Below, in pieces: positions 31,337-38,508 of a DNA stretch of 38,508 nucleotides (its first letter is position 1; every line of letters begins with the position of its first letter). This DNA is from an uncultured Verrucomicrobiales bacterium. Its GTDB lineage: Bacteria > Verrucomicrobiota > Verrucomicrobiia > Verrucomicrobiales > Akkermansiaceae. Position numbers and translations under genes: made by a program. The stretch spans positions 1 to 38,508 of the forward strand of contig CALFSW010000158.1 of the NCBI GenBank assembly GCA_937916505.1, written 5' to 3'. The notes beneath the pieces were generated by a model, which saw only the letters and a list, made by a program, of their open reading frames with translations, had not been told where the DNA came from and did no database searches.

Positions 31337-33076
31337 TCATGGAGATTCTTTCGGGATGATGGCCTTGGCGGTCCGGTCTCCGATGATGAAGTGGCCCAGG
31401 GACTTTTTTGTCTTTGACGAAGAGATGGCCCAGACTGCTCCGGGGCGGGTTTGTTGGGTTTTGTTTTTTCCGGCGGGGATGGGTCCGTATGATTGACGCC
31501 CACCGTCGCGGGTCATCCAGAAGAGTTCGACGGCGCTGCCGGAACGATTAAGGAAGGTGACCTTGAACGTGCTCCCATCGGGTTTTGAGGAAGGAGTTTT
31601 GGGGCCGTTGGCAGGGTGCCACTTGAGCTTTGTAAGAGCGGCGAGGGAGGGGAGTTTGAGGGGCTCGAAGGTTTTGGGAGCAAGATTCCGGAGTTCCTTG
31701 AGTTTGGCTTCATGTTCCTTCTTTCCGGCGAGGTTGGTCCACTCGTAGGGATCGTCTTTGATCTGGTAGAGTTCTTCGTCGCCGTTGGCGTAGTGAATGT
31801 AGCGCCAATCCGTCATGCTGAGTCCGAAGCTGCCGGGCTTGCCGAGAAAGGTGACGGAGGAGTGGGGCCAGGGGCTGTCTTGGCTTTTGAGCAAGGGAAC
31901 GAGACTGGGGCTTTCGTTGTCCTTCTTGGGAGTGACGCCGGTGAGCTCGGTGAGGGTCGGGAAGAGGCTGAGGAGGTTGACGGGTTGGTCGTAGATCGTT
32001 CCGGGTTTGGTGCCCGCGGGGAGGCCGGGAGCGCAGTTTTTGGGGATCCGGATCATGAGAGGGACGCGAGTGACCGCGCGCCAGGCCGTGAATTTTTGCC
32101 AGTGTTGCTTTTCGCCGAGGTGCCAGCCGTGGTCGCTCCAGAGGACGACGATGGTGTTGTCGGCATTGGGTCCTTTTTCGAGGGCGTCGAGCACGCGGCC
32201 GAGCATGGCGTCGGCGAAGTGGATGGAGGCGAGGTAGCCCTGGATGGCCTGCTTCCATTGGCCTTGTTCGCGGATGTGGGCAAAGTAGCGGTTTGGGCCG
32301 GTCCGTTTTCCGGAAGGCGGAAGGTCATCGAGATCGTCTTCGCGGTAACCGGGGGGGAGTTGGATTTTATTGAGGGGGAAGGGCTCGAAGTACTTTTTTG
32401 GAACGAACCATGGTTCGTGGGGTCGGTAGAACCCGCAGGCCAGAAAGAGGGGTTTCTCGTGTTTTTGGGAAAGTTGTTGGGAGACCCATTTGGCGACTGA
32501 GGCGTCGCCGCCGAATTCTTCATCGGTGGCGTCGAGCGGGCCCCAATCGGTTTCGATGTATTGCCATGGGCCGCCGCGGGGGAGGGAGAGGGGGCGTTTT
32601 TTGGGGTAAAGGGTGAAGGGGAAGGGGTCTTCCGATTCTTTCTTCGGGAAGTATTCATCCCACGATCCGGCATCGATGAAGTAGTGGAGCATCTTGCCGG
32701 AGCCGATGGCGTGGTAGCCGTTTTCGCGGAAGTGTTGCGGGATAATTTTGGCGTCGGGGAGGACCTCTCGCATCTTTTGCCCGTTGTCGTAAAGGCCGGA
32801 GCGATGAGGCGAGAGCCCCGTCATGATGGCGGTGCGGGAGGGATTGCAAGCCGCACCCGGGCAGTGGGCATTTTTGAAAAGGGCACCGCTGGCGGCGAGT
32901 CGATCCAGATTGGGTGTGATCGTTTGCGGGTGCCCTCCAAGGCAGCCGATCCAGTCGTTCAGGTCATCGAGAGCGATGAAGAGGATGTTGGGCTTTTTCT
33001 CTTCGCCGGAGAGGGGGGAGATGAGCAGGGCAAGAAGGCCCAGTATTCGGAGCCTCGATCCGGTCGGCGTTTTCAT
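31337..33076 (-). CDS. Secreted sulfatase with C-terminal VHL-like beta domain
   Basis: 579 residues. A signal peptide (LRILGLLALLISPLSG) is followed by an alkaline-phosphatase-fold sulfatase of the iduronate-2-sulfatase-like group: ILFIALDDLNDW metal ligands, the formylglycine motif C77-NPSR in GAACNPSRTAIMTG, FYRPHEPWFVPKKY, and WSDHGWHLGEKQHW. Residues ~504-579 (FKVTFLNRSGSAVELFWMTR, DGGRQSYGPIPAGKNKTQQT, RPGAVWAISSS) match the beta domain of the von Hippel-Lindau protein in the NRS..V.L.W...G....Y..I..G pattern. It hydrolyses sulfate esters, probably on an algal or animal polysaccharide, after maturation by a formylglycine-generating enzyme not in the window. Seven bases follow the upstream sulfatase gene, so the two are cotranscribed. 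Confidence 0.9.
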   Translation of the reverse strand: MKTPTGSRLRILGLLALLISPLSGEEKKPNILFIALDDLNDWIGCLGGHPQTITPNLDRLAASGALFKNAHCPGAACNPSRTAIMTGLSPHRSGLYDNGQKMREVLPDAKIIPQHFRENGYHAIGSGKMLHYFIDAGSWDEYFPKKESEDPFPFTLYPKKRPLSLPRGGPWQYIETDWGPLDATDEEFGGDASVAKWVSQQLSQKHEKPLFLACGFYRPHEPWFVPKKYFEPFPLNKIQLPPGYREDDLDDLPPSGKRTGPNRYFAHIREQGQWKQAIQGYLASIHFADAMLGRVLDALEKGPNADNTIVVLWSDHGWHLGEKQHWQKFTAWRAVTRVPLMIRIPKNCAPGLPAGTKPGTIYDQPVNLLSLFPTLTELTGVTPKKDNESPSLVPLLKSQDSPWPHSSVTFLGKPGSFGLSMTDWRYIHYANGDEELYQIKDDPYEWTNLAGKKEHEAKLKELRNLAPKTFEPLKLPSLAALTKLKWHPANGPKTPSSKPDGSTFKVTFLNRSGSAVELFWMTRDGGRQSYGPIPAGKNKTQQTRPGAVWAISSSKTKKSLGHFIIGDRTAKAIIPKESP

Positions 33077-33083
33077 CTCGCTG

Positions 33084-35219
33084 CTACTTGATTGCGATTT
33101 GCAGTGATTTGAGGGGGACGCTGAGCTTGAAGCCTTCTTGGTAGTCTCCGACGATACCGCCGTTGTCTTGACCGACTTCCAGGGAGTCGAGGGGGTGGGA
33201 GGAGAGGAGGGCGTTGCCTTCGGTCATGGTGAGACGTTTGTTGTCGGCGCGAAGGATGATGCCTTTCCTGGTGACGCGGGCTTCGAACCGGCCGCTGGCA
33301 TTGGCGGGGAGGGGGGCGCTGGTGGTGATGGGCTTGCCTCCCCGGCGAATGGTGAAGTGAAGTTGTTTGTCCTTGAGGTAGAGGGACCAGCCGCTTGAAC
33401 TGCCGCCTTGGGCGACGATGACTCCTTGGGCGGGAAGTTTTTCGATTTGGGCGGTGACGGTGAAGGGGCGGTTGGCGAGGGCGGGGGAGGTTTCCTGGGT
33501 GAAGGTGTCGCCGGTTTTGAGGTTGAAGATTTTTTTGCCGGAGGTTTTAATTTTTTTGTTTTTGTTCCAGCTGCCGAAGGGGACGACGCCGCGTTCTTTG
33601 GCCCATTGCTCGTATTGAGCCGACATGGATTTGACGCGATCGGGATGTTTTTCGGCGAGGTTGTTCATCTCGGTGCGGTCGGCGGGGATATTGTAGAGTT
33701 CCCATTCCCCTTTGACGCTTTTGGCGACGAGTTTCCATTCGCCATCGCGGACGGCGCGGTTTCCTTCGTGCTCGAAGAAGATGGGCTTGCCTCGCTTGAG
33801 GGCGGTACTCTTGAGAGCAGGGACGAGGGAGATGCCTTCGACGGGAATCTTATTCTCTGGATATTTGGCTCCGGCGAGATCGAGGCAGGTGGCCATGAGG
33901 TCGATGAGGTGGGTGGGGTCCTTTGCCCAGGTGTTGGCCTTGGTGATGCCCTTTGGCCAGTGGGCGACGAGGGGGGTAGAGATGCCGCCTTCGTGGACCC
34001 AGTGCTTGTATTCACGGAAGGGGGTGTTGGAGACGTTGGCCCAGTTTTCGCCGTAGCCGATTTCGGTTTCAGCCGGGCCGGGCATGACGCCTTTGCCACG
34101 GCGAAGGGGGTAGCCGTCGCGTGACTGGATGGGGACCATGTTGGTTTGGAGTTCGTCCTTGTCCATGGGCTTGAGAGTGGGGGCGGCGGGGCGTTCTAGG
34201 GGGCCGACGAGTTTGCCACGGCCGAAGCCTTCGGCGCAGCCGCCGTTATCCTGGAGGTAGAAGATGAGGGTGTTATCGAGCTGCTTGTTTTCTTTGAGGG
34301 TTTTGACGATGCGGCCGATGCCCTGGTCCATATTGTCGACCATGGCGGCGTAGACTTCCATGCAGGCGGATTCCCATTCCTTAAGCTCGACCTTGGACCA
34401 GTCGCCGATGGGGCCGGGGATTTCCCACTTGGGATCGATGAGGCCGAGCTGCTTCATTTTTTTGAGGCGGGCCTGGTAGACGGGGGCGTAGCCGTCGTCA
34501 TATTTGCCTTCGTATTTTGCGATGTCCTCCGGGAGGGCGTGCATGGGCCAGTGGGCGGCGGTGTAGGAAACGTAGTGGAAGAAGGGTTTTTCGGGATGCT
34601 CTTTGAAGTGGGACTTGAGGTAGTTGACGGTGTTGTCGGAGATGGCGTCGGTGTAATACCAGGTGCCGTCGGGTTTGTAATCGGGGTCGTTTTCCGGAGT
34701 GATCTGGGTGTTGTCGCGGGTGAGGGAATTTGGATCAAAAAAGGATCCGGCTCCGTGGATGGTGCCGAAGAATTTGTCGAAGCCGCGCTGGCGGGGCCAA
34801 TTGTCTTTGGGGTCATCGGCTTTGACCTTGGGGGTGACGTGCCATTTTCCGGACATGTAGGTGCGGTAGCCGGCGGGCTTGAGGGCTTCGGCGATGGTGA
34901 GGCATTCCTTGTTGAGGTAGCCCTGGTATTGCGGGATGCCGTAGTCGCCGGTCATGTGGCCGATGCCAGCCTGGTGGGCATAGAGGCCGGTGAGGAGAGT
35001 GGCCCGGGTAGGACAGCAGCGCGCGGTGTTGTAAAACTGGGTGAAGCGCATCCCGTTTTTTGCGAGGGCGTCGAGATTGGGGGTGTTGATCTCTCCCCCG
35101 TAGCAGCCGATGTCGGAGTAGCCCATGTCATCGGCCATGATGATGATGATATTGGGGCGGGCTGCGAGGAGCGAGTTCGAAACTTGAACGAGGAAGAGAG
35201 CAATGATGGCACGAAGCAT
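33084..35219 (-). CDS. Secreted arylsulfatase with C-terminal beta-sandwich extension
   Basis: 711 residues. A signal peptide ([20 protein letters not shown]) leads into [21 protein letters not shown] with the metal-binding aspartates. The formylglycine motif C68-C-P-T-R in [13 protein letters not shown] follows, then GKWHVTP and the late YLQDNGG. This is an AtsA-type arylsulfatase. The last ~135 residues ([59 protein letters not shown]) resemble a LamG-like sandwich that may bind the polysaccharide. First gene of a two-sulfatase operon. The natural substrate cannot be told from the sequence. Confidence 0.92.
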   Translation of the reverse strand: MLRAIIALFLVQVSNSLLAARPNIIIIMADDMGYSDIGCYGGEINTPNLDALAKNGMRFTQFYNTARCCPTRATLLTGLYAHQAGIGHMTGDYGIPQYQGYLNKECLTIAEALKPAGYRTYMSGKWHVTPKVKADDPKDNWPRQRGFDKFFGTIHGAGSFFDPNSLTRDNTQITPENDPDYKPDGTWYYTDAISDNTVNYLKSHFKEHPEKPFFHYVSYTAAHWPMHALPEDIAKYEGKYDDGYAPVYQARLKKMKQLGLIDPKWEIPGPIGDWSKVELKEWESACMEVYAAMVDNMDQGIGRIVKTLKENKQLDNTLIFYLQDNGGCAEGFGRGKLVGPLERPAAPTLKPMDKDELQTNMVPIQSRDGYPLRRGKGVMPGPAETEIGYGENWANVSNTPFREYKHWVHEGGISTPLVAHWPKGITKANTWAKDPTHLIDLMATCLDLAGAKYPENKIPVEGISLVPALKSTALKRGKPIFFEHEGNRAVRDGEWKLVAKSVKGEWELYNIPADRTEMNNLAEKHPDRVKSMSAQYEQWAKERGVVPFGSWNKNKKIKTSGKKIFNLKTGDTFTQETSPALANRPFTVTAQIEKLPAQGVIVAQGGSSSGWSLYLKDKQLHFTIRRGGKPITTSAPLPANASGRFEARVTRKGIILRADNKRLTMTEGNALLSSHPLDSLEVGQDNGGIVGDYQEGFKLSVPLKSLQIAIK

Positions 35220-35275
35220 GATTCCTTATTACGTGCCGAACGGAGTGATTTTGACAGCAAATTTGAGCAAGAGAT

Positions 35276-35464
35276 TTTGATTTTCTCCCTATCACAGTAA
35301 CGTGTGATGGAGATCCCTTTCCGCAGTTCCATGACGAAGAAGGGCCGCCCGGTTTCGGTCGCTCCCGCGCCGAACACTTTGGCGATGTTCGGATGATCCA
35401 TCAATGCGAGCATCTGGCGCTCAGCTTCAAATCGTGCGACAACCTGTTGGGTCTTCATGCCCCG
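35276..35464 (-). pseudogene. Fragment of a Ser/Thr protein kinase N-lobe
   Basis: About 60 residues ([20 protein letters not shown], then [25 protein letters not shown] and [10 protein letters not shown]) match the middle of the N-lobe through the hinge of PknB-type kinases of PVC bacteria. The glycine loop, catalytic loop and everything beyond are absent; the frame continues into unrelated sequence and into the sulfatase gene in another frame. Its ATG overlaps the stop of the sigma-factor fragment upstream, a product of the deletion that joined them. Not expected to be functional. Confidence 0.75.
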
Positions 35465-35580
35465 CTCGCCATCTTCGCGGCCGCCAGTTGACGCAATTCC
35501 CCGTAGAGCAAGGGTAGAAGGTCGGTGGCAGATTCCGACTCTCCAGATCCCAGCGATTCCAGGATTCTCGTGACATCAGA
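35455..35580 (-). pseudogene. N-terminal fragment of an ECF sigma factor
   Basis: About 41 residues ([38 protein letters not shown]) match the start of PVC-type ECF sigma factors, where a ~190-residue protein is usual. The reading frame ends soon after AAAKMA, where the sequence switches to kinase. The expected start Met before SDV is replaced by a lysine codon, so the start is lost as well. In intact loci the sigma gene directly precedes its kinase gene, as here, so one internal deletion explains the joint. Confidence 0.72.
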
Positions 35581-35644
35581 TTTATCACATCTGTACCAAG
35601 GACAAATGAGAATGGGAAGTGTCGAGTTTTTTTTCACCCCACCT

Positions 35645-35671
35645 GTAACCAATTCGCCGATCCGTTGTTCT
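35645..35671 (+). promoter_or_regulatory. ECF-type promoter candidate for the HAF-like gene
   Basis: GTAACC (35645-35650), 16 bases, then GTTCT (35667-35671) fits the AAC-type -35 and short -10 of ECF-dependent promoters. It lies ~54 bases before ATG 35725. Inferred from the pattern and from the sigma fragments next to it. Confidence 0.35.
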
Positions 35672-35724
35672 GTATGCAACGGCGACCTGCGGATTGGGGG
35701 CCAAAGACCAAACAAACAGATAAA

Positions 35725-36378
35725 ATGACCATGAAAGTAACATCACCATCTCTCCAACGACGCGCCCGAATGGGTGCTCATATCGCTGGCGCAGCCAGCC
35801 TTCTTCTCATCGCCTCTCTCGGGTCGGTCTCGGCCAAGGGAAAACCTGTCAAACCACCGGGCGACGGTGGCGGCGACGGTGGTGGATCTTCAACCTCTCC
35901 TGTCGAATACCAACTGACCTGGATTCCTGGAACCTTCGGGAATACTCATATCGATGGTGTCAATTCGTCTGGCATCGCAGTGGGCACCTACTACGATAGC
36001 GCTGGCAACCGAAGCGCTTTCTGGACCGACGCCGGTGGCTACATCAACCGACTGGACAACTTCTGGGTTCTGCCTGCTGGTTGGAGATTGGGCAGGGGAA
36101 GTATCAGCATCAACGATTCGGATCAGGTCGGCGGATTCATCGTCAACGATCTGACCTCGGACGTAGAAATCTTCATCGCCGACCGATTGGATCCGCACTC
36201 GCTGGTACCATTGGGATCGATCGGGTCTTATGGCAACTACCCCGAGATGAATAACAACGGCGATATCGTGGCGGTCGGGGAAGGCGGCCTCTTTCTATAC
36301 TGCGGTTTCCCGATCAACCAGGTGTTTGCGCTACCAGGATCTGGCGGAGCAACTCGGCATGAGCGAGAGCGCGGTTAA
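35725..36378 (+). pseudogene. Truncated secreted HAF-repeat-like protein
   Basis: From ATG 35725 (or 35731) the frame encodes a signal peptide (AGAASLLLIASLGSVSAKG), a Gly/Asp-rich linker (PPGDGGGDGGGSS) and a beta-rich part with repeats such as IDGVNSSGIAVGTYYDSAG, SISINDSDQVGGFIVND and EMNNNGDIVAVGEGG. These resemble the HAF extracellular repeats (WT..G....LG.....A..IN..GQVVG). The match stops near 36315 and the last ~20 residues (ALPGSGGATRHERERG) read a sigma-factor gene in the wrong frame. So the C-terminal part is lost to a rearrangement. The remaining N-terminal part could still be exported, but the gene looks broken. Confidence 0.6.
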
Positions 36379-36511
36379 AGTGGCTGCCCACCGGTTGCGC
36401 AAGCGCTTCCGGCGCACTTTGAAGGAAGAGATCGCGCTGACGCTCGGAGACGAGGGTGAGGAAGCGGTCGAGGAGGAGATCAGCTACCTGTTCGGGGTGT
36501 TTGCGCGGTGA
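36326..36511 (+). pseudogene. C-terminal fragment (region 4) of an ECF sigma factor
   Basis: The plus strand encodes LRYQDLAEQLGMSESAVKVA and AHRLRKRFRRTLKEEIALTL, followed by an acidic tail ending EEEISYLFGVFAR. This is the -35-binding helix-turn-helix and tail typical of PVC ECF sigma factors. Regions 2 and the linker are missing upstream, where the HAF-like sequence begins. A GTG overlapping the stop opens a 21-codon frame (VNRETCRAYHRM...), possibly the start of the lost kinase gene. Confidence 0.75.
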
Positions 36512-36593
36512 ACAGAGAAACTTGCCGGGCTTATCACAGGATGGATTTCTCCTTCCGCTTTGGGAGAGATTGATACGAGCACCATGTAGATAT

Positions 36594-37841
36594 TTACCAG
36601 GGCTTGGCCTTCAAAGTGTATTTTGCCTCGTGAGGCTTTCCGGCACGAAGGTATTTTAAGGTGACTTGATCTCCGGAATTGTAGTGGAGGCGAATGTAGA
36701 TCTGGGCGTTGGTCGCGAGCGGGCTGGCAGTGACGCCATCGACTTCGATGACAATGTCCCCTTCCTTCAGTCCGGCTTTTGCCCCCTGGGTTTGGACCCA
36801 AAATTTGGTTGATCTTGTTGCGAAACTTCCAGCTTTGAGCCCAAGTTTTTTCTTTTCCCCCAAGGTGAGTGGTTTTCCCCAAAAGCCCGGGAAAGGCTCC
36901 ATTTTATGACCGATGGAACGCCGGTTGAGATCAGTGATGCGCCAGTAGCTGGGAAGGATGATTTTTCGGGAGCCGTGACTGGTTACTAGAGTGACTTCCT
37001 TGCGATGACGGGGGAGGTGGTGGAGAACATATTGAATATCGGCAAAGGTGCTGACGAGTTTGCCGTCGACCTTGAGAATCTGCTCTCCACTTTCAATTCC
37101 CGCCTTGCTTGCCGCTCCGGTTGGGCGTTCGACAACGGTGGGGTCATCAAGGTTGAGCCCAAGCCCCAGTTTTACCGGGTCGGGGAAAATCCAGGGCATG
37201 GTTTTCTTGTCGAAGTTTTGGAGGGCGAAGAGTTCGAGGGCCTGTCCTTCGGCAACTTGATGACAGTGAACACATTGGTTTTTCTGGACGACATTGCGGA
37301 CATTGGCAAAAGTTTGCGACATGCGCGATTTTCCGGCGGGAGGCAGTTTGATTTTTCCGGCTTTCCAGTCTTGGTGAAGCTTCAGTCCGCGCTGCAGGGC
37401 GAGGGTGGCGCTTGGAAATGAGAGGTAGGTCTCTGCTCCGGCGTCGTTTCTAGCGCCGTAGCGGAGATAGATTTCTTTTCGGTGGTTGATGACGAAGAGA
37501 CCGAAAGTGGTGTTGAAATCAAATTCAAAGACACCGATGTCAATCTCGGCCATGTTGGTGAAGCGAAGCCTGATGAATTTTTCCTGCAATTTCGCGAGCG
37601 GGCTGTTTTTTTTTGGACGCACAAACTGTGCCTCAAACTTGCGGCAATCCGCTCACGATTCTCACCGAAATCCCACCAGAATGGGCTTTCCGGTCGTGCG
37701 CGATTGCTCGAGAGCCGTGTCGAGGTCAGAGAGCCAGGGTATGGTGGGTTCGAAGGGGGGAGCCGGGGTGTGTTTGTTGTCAGCCGAAAGGAAAGCGGGG
37801 AAGAAGATGAGGCAGGCCAGGATCGTTTTTCTGATTCTCAT
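36594..37841 (-). CDS. Probable selenoprotein: secreted thioredoxin-like (UxxU) / CxxCH / double-PDZ protein
   Basis: 415 codons read in one frame from ATG 37841 to the stop at 36594 if UGA at 37662-37664 and 37653-37655 (codons 60 and 63) are sense. Order: signal peptide MRIRKTILACLIFFPAFLSA; a thioredoxin-like domain (~45-160) with ALEQSRTTGKPILVGFR followed by U60-E-S-U63-A-D-C66-R-K-F; a CVHCH haem-type motif (C190, C193, H194); and PDZ domains at ~221-298 and ~331-415 (GAASKAGIESGEQILKVDG; GAKAGLKEGDIVIEVDG). The UGAs sit where the CxxC redox pair of this fold belongs and are the only interruptions. With no tRNA-Sec decoding, only a GTG-initiated 342-residue piece (37622) would be called. 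Two nonsense mutations in a decaying gene are the alternative, but exact placement and an otherwise intact frame favour selenocysteine. Probable extracytoplasmic redox role. Confidence 0.7.
37616..37634 (-). promoter_or_regulatory. SECIS-like hairpin downstream of the two UGA codons
   Basis: On the mRNA, GCACA-GUU-UGUGC forms a 5-bp stem with a G-first triloop, extended by two more pairs beyond a G-G mismatch. The loop begins 26 bases after the second UGA and 35 after the first, within the 16-37 base range usually accepted for bacterial SECIS elements. A second short hairpin (GCGG-AUUG-CCGC, 37641-37652) follows the second UGA directly. Found by eye; no folding energy was computed. Confidence 0.4.
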
Positions 37842-37896
37842 GGTTGCCAGAGTAGCCCGAGGGCGATGATTTCCCGAGAGAAACCTGCCGGAATCG

Positions 37897-38373
37897 TTAA
37901 TTAAGAACTGCGTAGCCGGCGTTGAGGTAGGTGGCGTAGGAGACCCAGAGGAGGTAGGGAATGAGGAGAGAGGCGGCAGGTTTGGAGAACCGGGAGAATT
38001 CGCGGATGGTCATGAGAATGAAGATCCAAAGCAGGATGATGATCACGAGCGCGGCGACGAGTTGATGGGCTCCGAAGAAGACAGGAGACCAGGCGAGATT
38101 CAGCAAGAGTTGGATGACGAAGAGGAAGGTGAGGCGGGTTTTGCCAATCCGGGAGGGATGATGGTGCCAGATGAGGGCGAAGCTGATGCCGATCATGGCG
38201 TAGAGGACGGACCAGACGGGGCCAAAGACCCAGTTGGGTGGGGTGCCGGGTGGGCGGGTGAGGGTGGCATACCAGTTGGGGATGGAGCCGGAGGTGATGG
38301 CCGCGCCGAGTCCACCGAGGAAGAGCATGGCGAGAGCGCAGAGGATGATTTTGGCGGGGAGGGAGCGGAGCAT
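37897..38373 (-). CDS. tspO: TspO/MBR family membrane protein
   Basis: 158 residues from ATG 38373 (an upstream ATG at 38424 adds a non-conserved tail), the usual TspO length. Five transmembrane helices are visible, with the family motifs WYATLTRPPGTPPNWVFGPVWSVLYAMIGIS near the first loop, LLLNLAWSPVFFGAH and the closing LLWVSYATYLNAG. TspO proteins bind porphyrins or cholesterol-like ligands in the membrane and are linked to tetrapyrrole handling, stress and photosensing. It sits 56 bases upstream of the two-UGA gene on the same strand, so the two could be cotranscribed. Confidence 0.93.
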   Translation of the reverse strand: MLRSLPAKIILCALAMLFLGGLGAAITSGSIPNWYATLTRPPGTPPNWVFGPVWSVLYAMIGISFALIWHHHPSRIGKTRLTFLFVIQLLLNLAWSPVFFGAHQLVAALVIIILLWIFILMTIREFSRFSKPAASLLIPYLLWVSYATYLNAGYAVLN

Positions 38374-38435
38374 GACGGAAGAAAGTAGACTCGCAGGAGA
38401 GAATTGGCTGCGATTATTTCCCACGAAAATAGGCG

Positions 38436-38453
38436 TTCCCGGAGCGCCGGGAA
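38436..38453. repeat. Palindrome upstream of tspO
   Basis: TTCCCGG-AGCG-CCGGGAA, a perfect 7-bp inverted repeat, 63 bases upstream of the tspO start. It shares its TTCCCG/CGGGAA arms with the palindrome at 18458-18472. No T-run follows, so an operator is likelier than a terminator. Confidence 0.35.
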
Positions 38454-38508
38454 GAAGGGCGATTGGCTTGAGGATGGTTAGATGGGGCGAGCTTGCTGGA
38501 GGAGTTTT

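Noticed and set aside
36594-37622. GTG-initiated 342-residue version of the two-UGA gene as the real gene
   Set aside because: It would begin inside a thioredoxin-like domain, without the signal peptide that lies in the same frame just upstream, and CxxCH/PDZ proteins of this kind are expected to be exported.
1-38508. CRISPR arrays, tRNA and rRNA genes
   Set aside because: Read for evenly spaced direct repeats, cloverleaf patterns and conserved rRNA blocks; none was found.

Overview
The window looks like chromosomal DNA of a member of the Verrucomicrobiota. The basis is content, since no rRNA or tRNA gene is present: two secreted sulfatases in tandem, PQQ-type propeller proteins with LamG and methyltransferase-like parts, NPCBM and VHL-like domains, Calx-beta surface proteins, an ExbB-ExbD-ExbD-TPR operon, a CimA-type citramalate synthase, and remnants of the ECF sigma factor plus Ser/Thr kinase pairs common in the PVC superphylum. 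Most of the window is compact and GC-rich, with 1- and 4-base gene overlaps and few strong Shine-Dalgarno sites. I see no CRISPR array, tRNA, rRNA or intact insertion sequence.

Layout. 1-2.6 kb (minus): a Calx-beta surface protein cut by the window edge and an M24 aminopeptidase. 2.8-9.1 kb (plus): a secreted zinc metallopeptidase with an NPCBM domain, then a tight operon of a LolD-type ATPase, a divergent E1-like (MoeB/ThiF) protein, a tandem two-domain ModA, ModB and a short ModC, followed by a gene fragment. 9.9-16.3 kb (minus): a secreted LamG/PQQ protein, a second PQQ protein, a membrane-anchored Cys-motif protein and an FtsX-type permease that may be the partner of the LolD-type ATPase. 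16.5-21.8 kb (plus): cimA, a structured untranslated stretch, an MFS transporter, a 3D-domain lipoprotein and endonuclease III. 21.9-27.8 kb (plus): ExbB, two ExbD and two TPR proteins, with hairpins between genes. 27.9-30.9 kb (minus): an LsrE-like epimerase, an LsrF-like thiolase/aldolase and a UPF0261 (Tm-1-like) protein. 31.3-35.2 kb (minus): two sulfatases, one ending in a VHL-like beta domain. 35.3-36.5 kb: joined fragments of sigma factors, a kinase and a HAF-repeat-like protein. 36.6-38.4 kb (minus): a two-UGA redox protein and TspO.

The most striking observation is at 36594-37841. A gene for a secreted thioredoxin-like / CxxCH / double-PDZ protein reads in one frame from an ATG with a signal peptide to its stop, interrupted only by two UGA codons. 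These lie three codons apart, exactly where the CxxC redox motif is expected, and a hairpin follows at a distance suitable for a bacterial SECIS element. I read it as a probable UxxU selenoprotein that an ordinary gene caller would truncate or miss. Second-tier points are the UPF0261-LsrF-LsrE module, the VHL-like sulfatase, the sigma/kinase deletion scar, and the transporter genes split between the modABC operon and the PQQ cluster.
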